Assembly (NCBI RefSeq): GCF_001424835.1 | Contig: NZ_LMCQ01000001.1 | Span: 94,284 to 158,283 of the forward strand | Length of the DNA: 64,000 nt | Direction: 5' to 3' | Source: Variovorax sp. Root318D1 | Lineage (GTDB): Bacteria > Pseudomonadota > Gammaproteobacteria > Burkholderiales > Burkholderiaceae_C | Shown: positions 53,405 to 63,345 of the stretch, one piece after another | Position numbering within the stretch: position 1 is the stretch's first letter | How the letters are laid out: every line of letters starts with the position of its first letter | Made by a program: the position numbers and the translations under genes | Notes under the pieces: generated by a model | The model's database searches: none | What the model saw: the letters and a program-made list of their open reading frames with translations, nothing else | Told to the model about the DNA's origin: nothing

Positions 53405-54919
53405 ATGACCTCACTTGCGCAATTGCCCACACCCTCCGCCCTGGTGGATGGCGCGTTGATTGTTGAACGCCTCAGGAGCGCTGGCCGCCTAGACCGCGTG
53501 TTCATCGACGGCGAGTGGGTGGTGCCTCACGGGCAAGCCCGAAGCTCTGTCATCGACCCCTCGACCGAGGAGCCTGTCGCTGAGATCGCGCTAGGCGATG
53601 CCAATGAAGTCGCTGTGGCAGTGGCTGCGGCGCGGCGCGCCTTCGCCACCTGGTCCGTCAGCTCCGCCCCAAGCCGGGCCGCGCTGCTCGACCGTATCCA
53701 CGCCCTGATCCTGGAGCGAGCTGAATTGTTCGCCCAGGCGATCTCGCTGGAGATGGGCGCCGCGATCGGCTTTGCGCGCAGCACACAGGTGCCGGTCGCG
53801 GCGGAGCACATCCGCGTGGCTCGGGACAATCTGGCCAGCTATCCCTTCCTCACCCATCGTGGGGACGTGGCCATCATGCGTGAGGCCATCGGCGTGTGCG
53901 GCCTGATCACCCCCTGGAACTGGCCGCTCTACCAGATCACGGCGAAAGTCGGCCCCGCGATGGCGGCGGGCTGTACCGTTGTCCTGAAACCCAGCGAGCT
54001 TTCGCCCTTGAGCGCCTTGCTTTTTGCTGAGGTGATGCACGACGCCGGTATTCCGCCGGGGGTGTTCAACCTGGTGAACGGCAATGGGCCGGAGGTCGGC
54101 GCCGCGCTGTCGTCGCATCCGGATGTGGACATGATTTCTATCACCGGCTCGACCCGGGCCGGCGTGCTGGTGGCCCAAGCGGCCGCGCCCACGGTGAAGC
54201 GCGTGGCCCAGGAACTCGGCGGGAAATCACCGAACGTGATCCTGCCGGATGCGGACCTGGCGCGTGCCATACCGCCAGGCGTGGCAGCGGGCTTTCGCAA
54301 CGTCGGCCAATCCTGCAGTGCGCCAACTCGCATGCTCGTGCCTCGCGAGCGGCTCCAGGAAGTGGAACGGATCGCGCTCGAAGCCGCATCCAGCTTCATC
54401 GTCGGCGATCCACGCTCGAAGAACACCACGCATGGTCCGGTGGCCAACCGCGCCCAGTTCAATCGGGTGCAGGAAATGATCGGCGTCGGAATCGCCGAAG
54501 GCGCGCGGCTCATCTGTGGCGGCCCAGGAAGGCCGGAGGGCTTGAGCCGCGGCTTCTACTGCCGTCCCACCATCTTCTCCGCGGTGCATCCCGAAATGCA
54601 GATCGCGCAGGAAGAGATCTTCGGCCCGGTACTCGCGCTGATCCCCTATGACAGCGTGGACGAGGTTGTGGCGATCGCCAACTGCACGGTGTACGGACTG
54701 GGAGCACACGTGCAAGGGACGGACCTTGGTGCGGCGCGCGCCGTCGCCGCGCGCATCCGCTCCGGCCAGGTGCACATCAACTATCCGGCATGGAGCCCCC
54801 ATGCCCCTTTCGGCGGATACAAGCGGTCGGGAAATGGCCGCGAATACGGAATCGAAGGTCTCGAGGAATATCTGGAAACCAAAGCCATTCTTGGCTTCAA
54901 TGCTCAGGAGAAAAAATGA
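53405..54919 (+). CDS. NAD(P)-dependent aldehyde dehydrogenase
   Basis: 504 residues. Active-site residues Asn172 (TPWNWPL), Lys195, Glu270 (QELGGKSPN) and Cys304 (GQSCSAPTR) are all present. It has a longer N-terminus than most (about 30 extra residues) and resembles the broad aldehyde dehydrogenases of amine catabolism. As first gene of the LysR-boxed operon it should oxidise the aldehyde released by the flavin amine oxidases. ATG 53405 gives the best fit to the family; the frame is open to 53339. Its stop overlaps the next start by 4 bp. Confidence 0.88.
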   Translation: MTSLAQLPTPSALVDGALIVERLRSAGRLDRVFIDGEWVVPHGQARSSVIDPSTEEPVAEIALGDANEVAVAVAAARRAFATWSVSSAPSRAALLDRIHALILERAELFAQAISLEMGAAIGFARSTQVPVAAEHIRVARDNLASYPFLTHRGDVAIMREAIGVCGLITPWNWPLYQITAKVGPAMAAGCTVVLKPSELSPLSALLFAEVMHDAGIPPGVFNLVNGNGPEVGAALSSHPDVDMISITGSTRAGVLVAQAAAPTVKRVAQELGGKSPNVILPDADLARAIPPGVAAGFRNVGQSCSAPTRMLVPRERLQEVERIALEAASSFIVGDPRSKNTTHGPVANRAQFNRVQEMIGVGIAEGARLICGGPGRPEGLSRGFYCRPTIFSAVHPEMQIAQEEIFGPVLALIPYDSVDEVVAIANCTVYGLGAHVQGTDLGAARAVAARIRSGQVHINYPAWSPHAPFGGYKRSGNGREYGIEGLEEYLETKAILGFNAQEKK

Positions 54920-55635
54920 CCGTGGCCATCGTGCTGCACCGTGCCAACGGCGCGCCTTTTTCAACAACCTTCCGCAAGGCGGCGTTCGGCAAGAACGACC
55001 CCTTTGCGCGGCATCGAGAGATCGCCTGGGAAGGACCCCAAGCCATGATCGCGGGCCGTACCAGCTTCATTGGCGAGCTGGATGTCGCGAGCTTCCCTCA
55101 CATCGAAACCATCGTCGTGTCCGAAGGCGAGCTGACTCTGACAGCGGCCGGCTCCGCTCCGCTGGTGCTCGGTCCGCAAACAGGTGTTGTGATCGGATGC
55201 GGGACGTCGCTTCGAATCGTGGCTGCATCCCGCGTGCAATTTTCTTTTTGCGCGGCCGCTTGCGACAAGCCGACGAAGCGCGGCCTTGTGCCGCTTCGCG
55301 CCGACGCCGACTTCAAGCCGTCCCGTTCGCTGCCGCCGGAGGTGCTCCTGGGCCCGGCGCCGGAGTGCCGCAGCGACAACGTCTTCACCGAGGACGGCGC
55401 CGGGTACAGCGCGGGCACCTGGGATTCGACACCCTATCACCGCATTGTTCGCCCGCATCGCCAGAACGAGTTCATGCATCTCGTGGCAGGCAGCGTGCGC
55501 TTCGCAGCCCCCGATGGCAGCGTCCTGTCGATGGACACGGGCGATGCGCTTTTCGTGCCCCAGGGCGCTTCGGTCGGATGGGAAAGCAGCGATCGCGTGG
55601 CGAAGTTCTTCGTGGTCCAGGCCGTCCCGGCTTGA
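54916..55635 (+). CDS. Cupin-domain protein (two cupin modules)
   Basis: 239 residues. Two similar beta-rich halves, about 25-110 (SFIGELDVASFPHIETIVVS ... LVLGPQTGVVIGCGTSLRIV) and 150-238 (YHRIVRPHRQNEFMHLVAGS ... MDTGDALFVPQGASVGWESS), form a bicupin; the second resembles DUF861-type cupins. Such proteins isomerise or hydrolyse small metabolites or bind ligands; the function here is unknown. Start ATG 54916 overlaps the aldehyde dehydrogenase stop (ATGA), with CAGGAG upstream. Confidence 0.78.
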   Translation: MTVAIVLHRANGAPFSTTFRKAAFGKNDPFARHREIAWEGPQAMIAGRTSFIGELDVASFPHIETIVVSEGELTLTAAGSAPLVLGPQTGVVIGCGTSLRIVAASRVQFSFCAAACDKPTKRGLVPLRADADFKPSRSLPPEVLLGPAPECRSDNVFTEDGAGYSAGTWDSTPYHRIVRPHRQNEFMHLVAGSVRFAAPDGSVLSMDTGDALFVPQGASVGWESSDRVAKFFVVQAVPA

Positions 55636-55654
55636 ACAGGCGAACAGATTCATC

Positions 55655-56980
55655 ATGTCCCCTCCGCTGACCCAAATTCAAACTTCCCCCACGCCGCCGG
55701 CCTCGGCTGACGTCGTCGTGATCGGGGGCGGCATCGTCGGTGTCTTCGCCGCTTACTACCTGGCCCAGCGCGGCGTTTCGGTCGCCCTGGTCGAAAAGGG
55801 CAGGGTCGGGGCCGAGCAGTCGAGCCGCAACTGGGGCTGGTGCCGGCGGCAGAACCGCGACGCTCGCGAACTGGACATGGCGAGCAAGAGTCTGGATCTC
55901 TGGGAACAATTTGCCGTTGAGAGCGGTGAAGACACAGGTTTCCGCCGCTGCGGGCTGTTGTTCCTCAGTAACGATGAGGCTGAATTGTCCGGCTGGGCCA
56001 GCTGGCGTGATTTTGCGAAGACCGCCGGCGTCACGAGCCACATGCTGAGCAGTCGCGAGGCCGCCGAGCGGGGGCACGCGACCGGTCGCGCCTGGAAGGG
56101 CGGCGTTTACTCGCCCACCGATGGGACAGCAGATCCTGGCAAGGCAGCCCCGGCCGTGGCAGCTGCACTCATGAAGCTCGGTGGCAGGGTCCATCAGAAT
56201 TGCGCCGCGCGCGGCATCGAGCTGGAAGGTGGGCGTGTCAGCGGCGTCATCACGGAAGCCGGCGTCATCAAGACACGGACGGCCGTGCTCGCCGGCGGCG
56301 CCTGGGCATCCGCGTTCTGCCGCCAGTTGGACATCCGTTTTCCCCAGGCCTCGATCCGCCAATCCATCCTGAGCGTGGCCCCTATGGAGCACCGCCTGCC
56401 GGATGCCATGGTCATGCAGGGCGTATCCGCCACGCGCCGCAGCGACGGACGCTACGCACTGGCCATCAGCGGCCGCGCGCGTGTGGACGTGACGCCGCAG
56501 TTCATGCGATTCGCTCCGCAATTCGTGCCCATGTTCGCCAAGCGCTGGCGCAGCCTTCTGCCGGGAGGCCTGCAAGGCATTCAGGGTGGCCACGAAACGC
56601 TGAAGCGGTGGCGGCTCGATGCGCCGACGCCCATGGAACGGGTGCGCATCCTCGATCCGAAGCCGTGTTTGAGCACCATCAAAGAGACTCATCGCCGCGC
56701 CGTCGAACTGCTGCCCCAACTTCGCGACTCAAAGATCACGCATGCGTGGGCCGGTTTCGTCGACAGCACGCCGGACGGCGTTCCCGGCATTGGCGAGGTG
56801 CCGGGCGTGCCGGGCTTCATTCTTGCCGCAGGATTTTCCGGCCACGGCTTTGGCATTGGCCCCGGCGCCGGCCACCTGATCGCGGACCTGGCGACTGGCG
56901 CCGAACCGATCGTGGATCCCACACCGTTTCGGCCGGGCCGATTCAACAACTCCGCATGGGGCAAGGTCGCCGATTTCTAG
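55655..56980 (+). CDS. FAD-dependent amine oxidase family protein (DAO family)
   Basis: 441 residues. FAD motif DVVVIGGGIVGVFAAYYLAQ (19-38) with acidic VALVEKG, SSRNWGWCRRQNRD (the SxRN block of the family), WAGFVDSTPDGVPGIGEV and a C-terminal GFSGHGFGIGPGAGHL. It is a second amine dehydrogenase/oxidase catalytic protein in the same regulon as the three-subunit enzyme, here without accessory subunits. It probably oxidises a related intermediate. Encoded 19 bp after the cupin gene and 50 bp before the binding proteins. Confidence 0.84.
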   Translation: MSPPLTQIQTSPTPPASADVVVIGGGIVGVFAAYYLAQRGVSVALVEKGRVGAEQSSRNWGWCRRQNRDARELDMASKSLDLWEQFAVESGEDTGFRRCGLLFLSNDEAELSGWASWRDFAKTAGVTSHMLSSREAAERGHATGRAWKGGVYSPTDGTADPGKAAPAVAAALMKLGGRVHQNCAARGIELEGGRVSGVITEAGVIKTRTAVLAGGAWASAFCRQLDIRFPQASIRQSILSVAPMEHRLPDAMVMQGVSATRRSDGRYALAISGRARVDVTPQFMRFAPQFVPMFAKRWRSLLPGGLQGIQGGHETLKRWRLDAPTPMERVRILDPKPCLSTIKETHRRAVELLPQLRDSKITHAWAGFVDSTPDGVPGIGEVPGVPGFILAAGFSGHGFGIGPGAGHLIADLATGAEPIVDPTPFRPGRFNNSAWGKVADF

Positions 56981-57030
56981 GCCGCACCCCCAATCCATCC
57001 AACCCCGCGACCCTCACTCAGGAGACAACC

Positions 57031-58740
57031 ATGAATGATCACAGCAGCGAACTGAAAGGCCTACACATGAAGCGGACGAACAACACTGGCGGTGCCTCTA
57101 TCGGCAGCCTGACACGGCGCGACGCCGTCTTTGCCGGGGCAGCCTCCTTTGCCTTGGGTTCCTTGGGGCTGGTGGCGAGTGCCGACGCAACCGCGCAAGC
57201 CGCGAAGCCGACGGGCCAGGCCATCCTCGGTTTCTCGCAGGAAGTCACGGTCCTGCATCCGCTGATGACCGCCAACGAGGTGGACCAGGGCGTCTGGTGG
57301 AACCTCTTCAGTACGCTGTGGATGCTCGACGTGGAGGGGAAGTTTGTGCCGATGCTGGCCAAAGCGGTTCCCACCGTGGAGAACGGCGGCATTTCGGCCG
57401 ACGGCCTGACCTGGCGTGTCGAGTTGCGGCGCGACGTGAAGTGGCATGACGGGAAGCCGATGACGTCAGAGGACATCAAGTATTCGATCGGCCTGATGAA
57501 GAACCCGGCCTTCCGCGCCCGTAACCGTACGGCCTTCGAAAACATTGCGTCGGTGGGCGTCGAGGGCGACCATGTGATCACATGGAAGCTGAAGGAGCCG
57601 TACGCACCTCTTGCATCTGCGCTGAGCTGGACCTTCATCGTCCCCGCGCACATTCTTTCGCAGAACCCGGACCCGAACTCGCCGCAATTCGCCGCCGCGC
57701 CCGTCGGTACGGGGCCGTTCAAGTTCGTCAGCCGCAAGACCGGCGACCACCTGATCCTCGAAGCCAACACGAACTACTTCGGTAAGGCTCCGTCCCTGAA
57801 CCGGCTCATCTTCAAGTACGTGCCGGACCTGAACGCGATGTACACGCAGTTCAAGACGGGGGAAATCGACTTCATCGGCCTGCAGGGCATCCCGGCCAAC
57901 TTCTACAAGGAAGCGACTGCGCTGCGCGGCCGCCGCGTCCACTCCGCGCCCAAGCCCTCGGTGGAGAACCTGACGCTCAACCTCGCGCACCCGGCTCTCG
58001 GGGACAAGGCGGTGCGCAAGGCGCTGAACATCGCGATCGACCGGCAGTCGATCTGCGACCTCGTCTACTACGGCCTGCCCAAGCCGGCGAACAACTACCT
58101 CGTCCCGTCGCACTGGGCCTTCAACCCCAATTTGCCGAAGCCCGAGTACGACCCGAAAAAGGCCGCCGCGATGCTGGACCAGGCCGGCTGGGTGCGCGGT
58201 CCGGACGGCATCCGCGTCAAGAACGGCGTGCGGCTGTCCTTCACGAACTCGACGGTCACGGGCAACCAGCTGCGCGCGCAGACGCAACAGCTCATTGCCG
58301 ACGACTTCAAGAAGATCGGCGTCGAGATGCTGATCAAGAACCTGGTGGCGGCGGTGCTGTGGGCCGACTTCTGGAGGAACTCCGAGTTCGACAGCCTGCT
58401 GACCGCGCCGACCTACACGATCGCCTCGGACCCGGACGTCACGCACCGCTTCGGCTCCGGCGCCATCCCGAAGGAGACCAAGTCGGGTTCGAACGTGAGC
58501 CAGTACAAGAACGTCGGGGTGGATACGCTGCTCGCCCGGGGCCGCCAGGAATACAACATTGCCAAGCGCAAGGAGATCTACGCCAAGGTCCAGGAGCTGA
58601 TCATGGATGACCTGCCATTCCTGCCGCTGTTCAACTCGGTGGAGATCGAGGGCACGAAGGACGGCCTGGACGGCTACGCGTCCAACCTGAACGTGCTGGC
58701 GAACAGCTGGAACGCCGCCAACTGGCGCTGGAAGGCCTGA
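57031..58740 (+). CDS. Family 5 ABC substrate-binding protein, first of a tandem pair, Tat signal
   Basis: 569 residues. Twin-arginine signal (GSLTRRDAVFAGAASFALG; Arg29-Arg30) ending near TAQAA. Family-5 core: GISADGLTWRVELRRDVKWH, YSIGLMKNPAF, GTGPFKFVSRKTGDH, RKALNIAIDRQSICDLVYYG. Very similar along its length to the next protein, including the last 12 residues (NSWNAANWRW). Periplasmic receptor for a peptide- or opine-like substrate. AGGAGA precedes ATG 57031. Confidence 0.9.
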   Translation: MNDHSSELKGLHMKRTNNTGGASIGSLTRRDAVFAGAASFALGSLGLVASADATAQAAKPTGQAILGFSQEVTVLHPLMTANEVDQGVWWNLFSTLWMLDVEGKFVPMLAKAVPTVENGGISADGLTWRVELRRDVKWHDGKPMTSEDIKYSIGLMKNPAFRARNRTAFENIASVGVEGDHVITWKLKEPYAPLASALSWTFIVPAHILSQNPDPNSPQFAAAPVGTGPFKFVSRKTGDHLILEANTNYFGKAPSLNRLIFKYVPDLNAMYTQFKTGEIDFIGLQGIPANFYKEATALRGRRVHSAPKPSVENLTLNLAHPALGDKAVRKALNIAIDRQSICDLVYYGLPKPANNYLVPSHWAFNPNLPKPEYDPKKAAAMLDQAGWVRGPDGIRVKNGVRLSFTNSTVTGNQLRAQTQQLIADDFKKIGVEMLIKNLVAAVLWADFWRNSEFDSLLTAPTYTIASDPDVTHRFGSGAIPKETKSGSNVSQYKNVGVDTLLARGRQEYNIAKRKEIYAKVQELIMDDLPFLPLFNSVEIEGTKDGLDGYASNLNVLANSWNAANWRWKA

Positions 58741-58744
58741 AGCC

Positions 58745-60430
58745 ATGGGACGCTATATGAAACTGACGAACAACCTTGCCAAGGTTTGCATGGGCAATAT
58801 GACGCGGCGCGACGCCGTATTTGCCGGCGCAGCCTCCTTCGCCCTGGGTTCCCTGGGCCTGGTGACGAGTGTCGACGCGTCCGCGCAGGCTACCAAGCCG
58901 ACGGGCCAGGCCATCATCGGCTTCTCGCAGGAAGTGACGGTGCTCCATCCACTAATGGCCGCCAACGAAGTGGACCAGGGCGTATGGTGGAACCTGTTCA
59001 GCTCGCTGTGGGCGCTCGACCACGAGGGCAAGTTTGTGCCCGTGCTGGCTAAGGCGATCCCCACTGTCGAGAACGGCGGAATCTCGCCGGATGGCCTCAC
59101 GTGGCGCATCGAGTTGCGTCGCGACGTGAAGTGGCACGATGGCAAGCCCCTCACGGCCGCTGACGTCAAATACTCCATTGAGCTGATGAAGAACCCGGCG
59201 TTCCGGGCGCGCAACCGGACCGGGTTCGACCTGATCACGAGCGTCGCGACCGAGGGCGACCACATCGTCACCTGGAAGTTGAAGGAGGCGTTCGCTCCGT
59301 TCACTTCGACGCTCAGCTGGTTCTTCATCGTGCCCGCGCACATTCTTTCGGGCTTCGCCGACCCGAATGCGCCGCAGTTCGCGGCGGCACCGGTCGGCAC
59401 GGGCCCGTTCAAGTTCGTCAGCCGCAAGACCGGCGATCACGTGCTCCTGGAGGCCAACCCGAATTATTTCGGCAAGGGTCCGTCCCTGAACCGGCTCATC
59501 TTCAAGTACGTGCCGGACCTGAACGCGTTGTACACGCAGTTCAAGACCGGCGAGATCGACTATGTCGGCATTCAGGGGATTCCCGCCAACTTCCACAAGG
59601 AAGCCACGGCCCTGCCGGGACGTCGCATCTACGACGCGCCGCTCGGCGGGGTGGAGAACCTCTCGCTGAACCTGGCACACCCGGCGCTGGCCGACAAGGC
59701 CGTGCGCAAGGCGCTCAACATCGCGATCGACCGGCAGTCGATCTGCAACATCGTTTACTACGGCGTGCCGAAGCCCGCCAAGAACTTCCTTCCGCCGGCG
59801 CACTGGGCATACAACATGGATCTGCCCACGCCCACCTATGACCTGAACAAGGCCGCTGCGATGCTGGACCAAGCCGGCTGGGTGCGAGGGCCCGACGGCA
59901 TCCGGGTCAAGAACGGTGTGCGCCTCTCCTTCACCAACTCCACCACCACCGGCAATCAGCTGCGAGCGCAGACCCAGCAACTCATTGCCAGCGATTTCAA
60001 GAAGATCGGCGTCGAGATGCTGATCAAGAACATGGTCGCGGCGGTGCTGTGGGCCGACTTCTGGAAAAACTCCGAGTTCGACAGCCTCATGGCGGGGACC
60101 ACGTACACGATCGCATCGGACCCGGACGTGACCCACCGGTTCGGCTCCGGCAGCATTCCCAAACTCACCGGGTCAGGGTCGAACGTGAGCCAGTACAAGA
60201 ACCCCGAAGTGGATGCGCTGCTGGCGAGGGGACGCAAGGAGCACAACGTGGCCAAGCGCAAGGAGATCTATGCGAAGGTCCAGGCGCTGATCAACGACGA
60301 CCTGCCGCACCTGCCGCTGTTCCATATGGTCATCATCGAGGGGACAAAGGCCGGCCTCGACGGCTTCTCGGCCAACGTGAACGTGCTGGCGAACAGCTGG
60401 AACGCGGCCAACTGGCGCTGGACGGCCTGA
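58745..60430 (+). CDS. Family 5 ABC substrate-binding protein, second of a tandem pair, Tat signal
   Basis: 561 residues, 4 bp after the first. Twin arginine at 21-22 (MTRRDAVFAGAASFALGSLG). Long stretches are identical to its partner, but the pocket-side segments differ, for example YDAPLGGVENLSLNLAHPAL against HSAPKPSVENLTLNLAHPAL and FHMVIIEGTKAGLDGF against FNSVEIEGTKDGLDGY. A recent duplication that may broaden or alter specificity. The first of two nearby ATGs (58745, 58757) is used. Confidence 0.9.
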   Translation: MGRYMKLTNNLAKVCMGNMTRRDAVFAGAASFALGSLGLVTSVDASAQATKPTGQAIIGFSQEVTVLHPLMAANEVDQGVWWNLFSSLWALDHEGKFVPVLAKAIPTVENGGISPDGLTWRIELRRDVKWHDGKPLTAADVKYSIELMKNPAFRARNRTGFDLITSVATEGDHIVTWKLKEAFAPFTSTLSWFFIVPAHILSGFADPNAPQFAAAPVGTGPFKFVSRKTGDHVLLEANPNYFGKGPSLNRLIFKYVPDLNALYTQFKTGEIDYVGIQGIPANFHKEATALPGRRIYDAPLGGVENLSLNLAHPALADKAVRKALNIAIDRQSICNIVYYGVPKPAKNFLPPAHWAYNMDLPTPTYDLNKAAAMLDQAGWVRGPDGIRVKNGVRLSFTNSTTTGNQLRAQTQQLIASDFKKIGVEMLIKNMVAAVLWADFWKNSEFDSLMAGTTYTIASDPDVTHRFGSGSIPKLTGSGSNVSQYKNPEVDALLARGRKEHNVAKRKEIYAKVQALINDDLPHLPLFHMVIIEGTKAGLDGFSANVNVLANSWNAANWRWTA

Positions 60431-60431
60431 C

Positions 60432-61388
60432 ATGGCACGCTACCTCATCCGCCGCTTGTTGCAGTCGCTGCTGCTGCTCGCGCTTGTCTCGATGATCGCC
60501 TTCGCGATCCTGCATCTCGCACCCGGGGGGCCGCTGTCGCAGTTCCTGGCCACTGGCGACCTCGGCCAGGAAGACGTCGATCGGCTGATGGAGCAATACG
60601 GCTTGAATCGGCCCTTGCCGATCCAGTATCTGGACTGGGCTGGAAACCTCATCACAGGCGACTGGGGCAACTCGTACCGCGACCAGCTGCCGGTGTTGAA
60701 AAAGATTGGCTTGCACATCGGTCCGACGCTCGAACTCATGATCGCCTCGACGCTGCTCGCGATGTTCATCGGCGGCATGATCGGCATCCTGGGCGCGGTG
60801 CGGCGCTATTCGATCTTTGACCACTTGGCCACGGTGGGCGCCATGGTTGCCCTGTCCATTCCCACCTTCTGGTTCGGGCTGGCGGTCATCTATGTGTTCT
60901 CGGTGAACCTCGGTTGGCTGCCGGCGGGCAACCGCGAAAACATTGGAGACGGTTCCTTCATTGACCGGCTGAGGCACCTGGTGCTGCCTTGCATCGTGCT
61001 GGCGCTGGTCTCCACTGCAGTCTGGAGCCGCTACATGCGCTCGTCGATGCTCGACGTCATCAACCAGGACTACATCCGCACGGCCAAGTCCAAAGGCGTG
61101 CCCGCCATGCAGATCCTGCTGCGCCACGCGCTTCGCAACGCGCTGCTGCCGATGATCACGATCACCGGCCTGCACGTGTCCACGCTGCTGAGCGGCGCGT
61201 TGGTGACGGAGACCGTGTTCACCTGGCCGGGCATGGGCCGGCTGTTCCTCGACAGCGTGAGCAATCGCGACTACCCCGTGGTGATGGGGATGCTGATGTT
61301 CACGGCTTGCATGGTTCTGCTGGGCAGCCTGCTCGCCGACCTTCTCTACTCCGTCGCGGACCCGCGCATCAAAGGAGCATCGAAATGA
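60432..61388 (+). CDS. Peptide-type ABC transporter permease (DppB-like)
   Basis: 318 residues. Starts MARYLIRRLLQSLLLLALVS, with the conserved LAPGGPLSQFLATG and long periplasmic loop after helix 1, and the EAA-loop segment TAKSKGVPAMQILLRHALRN. Starts one base after the binding-protein stop; its stop overlaps the next permease by 4 bp. Serves both binding proteins upstream. Confidence 0.92.
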   Translation: MARYLIRRLLQSLLLLALVSMIAFAILHLAPGGPLSQFLATGDLGQEDVDRLMEQYGLNRPLPIQYLDWAGNLITGDWGNSYRDQLPVLKKIGLHIGPTLELMIASTLLAMFIGGMIGILGAVRRYSIFDHLATVGAMVALSIPTFWFGLAVIYVFSVNLGWLPAGNRENIGDGSFIDRLRHLVLPCIVLALVSTAVWSRYMRSSMLDVINQDYIRTAKSKGVPAMQILLRHALRNALLPMITITGLHVSTLLSGALVTETVFTWPGMGRLFLDSVSNRDYPVVMGMLMFTACMVLLGSLLADLLYSVADPRIKGASK

Positions 61389-62272
61389 GTGCCGTCCAGA
61401 CCGCATCGCTGGCTCCGCCGCGCCGGACGTTCGCCGAGCGCTATCCGGCCCTGAGGCGCTTCATGCGCCACCGGGTGGCGCTCCTGGGCGTAGGCGTCGT
61501 GCTGTTCATGACGCTCTTCAGCTTCGTGGGCCCTTGGCTGATCCCGTTCAATGACACCGACACCGACATCCGCGCACGGCTGACGGCGCCGTTCGCGGGC
61601 CCGCACCTGCTCGGAACCGATCCGCTGGGCCGGGACATCCTGGCGCGCCTGATGTATGCCGGCCGCATCTCCCTGTCCATCGGCTTCGCGGCCACCGCAC
61701 TGTCGGTGGTGGTGGGCGTCCTGGTCGGTCTCGTGGCGGGCTTCTACCGCGGTGCGATCGGGGCTGCGCTGATGCGGTTCGTGGACGCCATGCTTTGCTT
61801 CCCGACCATCTTTCTGCTGCTGGCCATCGCGGCTTTGATCGAGCCGTCCGTCACGTCCATTGTGGTCTTGATCGCCGTGGCAAGCTGGATGGAAGTGGCG
61901 CGCGTGGTGGAAGGGCAGATACGCTCACTGCGCGAACGCGATTTCGCGCTGGCTGCGGAATCGCTCGGCGCCAGCGACATCCGCATCATGTTCCGCGAAC
62001 TCTTGCCCAACGCCGTCGCGCCCATCGTGGTGGCTGCGACGCTGAACATCGCGCACGCCATCCTGGCCGAGTCGTACATCAGCTTCCTGGGCTTCGGCAT
62101 CCAGCCGCCGACGCCGAGCTGGGGAAACATGCTGGAAAACGCGCAGAGCTACCTGACCAACGCGCCTTGGCTCGCCATCGTGCCGGGGGTGGCCATCACG
62201 CTCACGGTCACGAGCTTCAATTTCATTGGTGACGGCCTGCGCGACGCGCTGGACGCGAAACTGGATCGTTGA
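61385..62272 (+). CDS. Peptide-type ABC transporter permease (DppC-like)
   Basis: 295 residues. Cytoplasmic N-terminus, first helix about 40-62, then HLLGTDPLGRDILARLMYAG, the DppC/OppC hallmark, and EAA loop AAESLGASDIRIMFRELLPN. Forms the inner-membrane channel with the permease encoded before it. ATG 61385 overlaps the previous stop by 4 bp. Confidence 0.92.
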   Translation: MSAVQTASLAPPRRTFAERYPALRRFMRHRVALLGVGVVLFMTLFSFVGPWLIPFNDTDTDIRARLTAPFAGPHLLGTDPLGRDILARLMYAGRISLSIGFAATALSVVVGVLVGLVAGFYRGAIGAALMRFVDAMLCFPTIFLLLAIAALIEPSVTSIVVLIAVASWMEVARVVEGQIRSLRERDFALAAESLGASDIRIMFRELLPNAVAPIVVAATLNIAHAILAESYISFLGFGIQPPTPSWGNMLENAQSYLTNAPWLAIVPGVAITLTVTSFNFIGDGLRDALDAKLDR

Positions 62273-62283
62273 GGGTGATTGAC

Positions 62284-63345
62284 ATGAATCTTTACGAACC
62301 GATCCGCATCCGCGATGCTCAATCCGCCGCTGAAGCGGGGAACATCCTGGACGTACGCGATCTGAACGTCTCCTTCCGTACAGCGGGCGGAACCGTGCAT
62401 GCCGTGCGTGACGTCAGCTTCTCGGTGCGCCGCGGCGAAACACTCGCGCTGGTGGGGGAAACCAGTTCCGGCAAGAGCGTGACCTGCCTGGGCCTGCTCG
62501 GCCTCACGCCGCCCGCGCCGTACTGCACGATCACGGGTTCCGCGCGGCTGGCGGCGCGCGATGGCAAGACGTTCGAGCTGGTCGGCACGCCCGAGCGCGT
62601 GATGCGCCAGGTGCGCGGCGGCGTCGCTTCGGTGATCTTCCAGGAACCGATGACGTCGCTCAATCCCGTGCACACCGTCGGCGCGCAGATCTGCGAGAGC
62701 TTGCGAATCCACCTCGGGATGAGCGCGCGTGCCGCCACGGACCGAGCTGCCGACCTCTTGAACCAGGTCGGCATCTCGGATCCGAAGCGGCGCCTCACGA
62801 ACTACCCGCACGAGCTGTCCGGCGGCATGCGGCAGCGCGTGATGATCGCCATGGCGATTGCGTGCGAGCCTTCGCTGCTGATCGCGGATGAGCCCACCAC
62901 CGCGCTCGACGTCACCATCCAGGCGCAGATCCTCGAGTTGTTGGAAAAGCTGCAATCGCAGACCCGGATGGCCATGATCTACATCACGCACAACCTCGGC
63001 ACGGTCGCCGAGATCGCAGATCGCGTCATGGTGAAGTATGCGGGCCGGATCGTCGAGCAGGCCGATGTCGTTCCGTTGTTCACGGAGCCGCGGCATCCCT
63101 ACAGCCGTGGCCTGATCCACTCGGTTCCGCGGCTTCATTCGAATCGGGCCCGCAAAACTGCGCTGTTCGCGATTCCGGGCAATGTTCCGGATCCGGCCGC
63201 GCACCCGCCGGGTTGCACCTTCGGGCCGCGCTGCGGCCACTTCGAGCCGGGCCGCTGCGATGCCGCGGTGCCGGACCTGGAGAACGTCACGCCGGGCCAT
63301 CAGGTGCGATGCGTCCGTTGGCCGGAACTTGAAGGAGCCGCATGA
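62284..63345 (+). CDS. Peptide-type ABC transporter ATP-binding protein (DppD-like)
   Basis: 353 residues. Walker A is GETSSGKSV, with Thr-Ser where most members have Ser-Gly; the lysine and hydroxyl residue remain. Signature [10 protein letters not shown], Walker [13 protein letters not shown] and the C-terminal oligopeptide extension ([20 protein letters not shown]) with Cys residues typical of DppD. ATG 62284 is used because GAGGG precedes it; a TTG at 62269 is in frame. Confidence 0.9.
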   Translation: MNLYEPIRIRDAQSAAEAGNILDVRDLNVSFRTAGGTVHAVRDVSFSVRRGETLALVGETSSGKSVTCLGLLGLTPPAPYCTITGSARLAARDGKTFELVGTPERVMRQVRGGVASVIFQEPMTSLNPVHTVGAQICESLRIHLGMSARAATDRAADLLNQVGISDPKRRLTNYPHELSGGMRQRVMIAMAIACEPSLLIADEPTTALDVTIQAQILELLEKLQSQTRMAMIYITHNLGTVAEIADRVMVKYAGRIVEQADVVPLFTEPRHPYSRGLIHSVPRLHSNRARKTALFAIPGNVPDPAAHPPGCTFGPRCGHFEPGRCDAAVPDLENVTPGHQVRCVRWPELEGAA

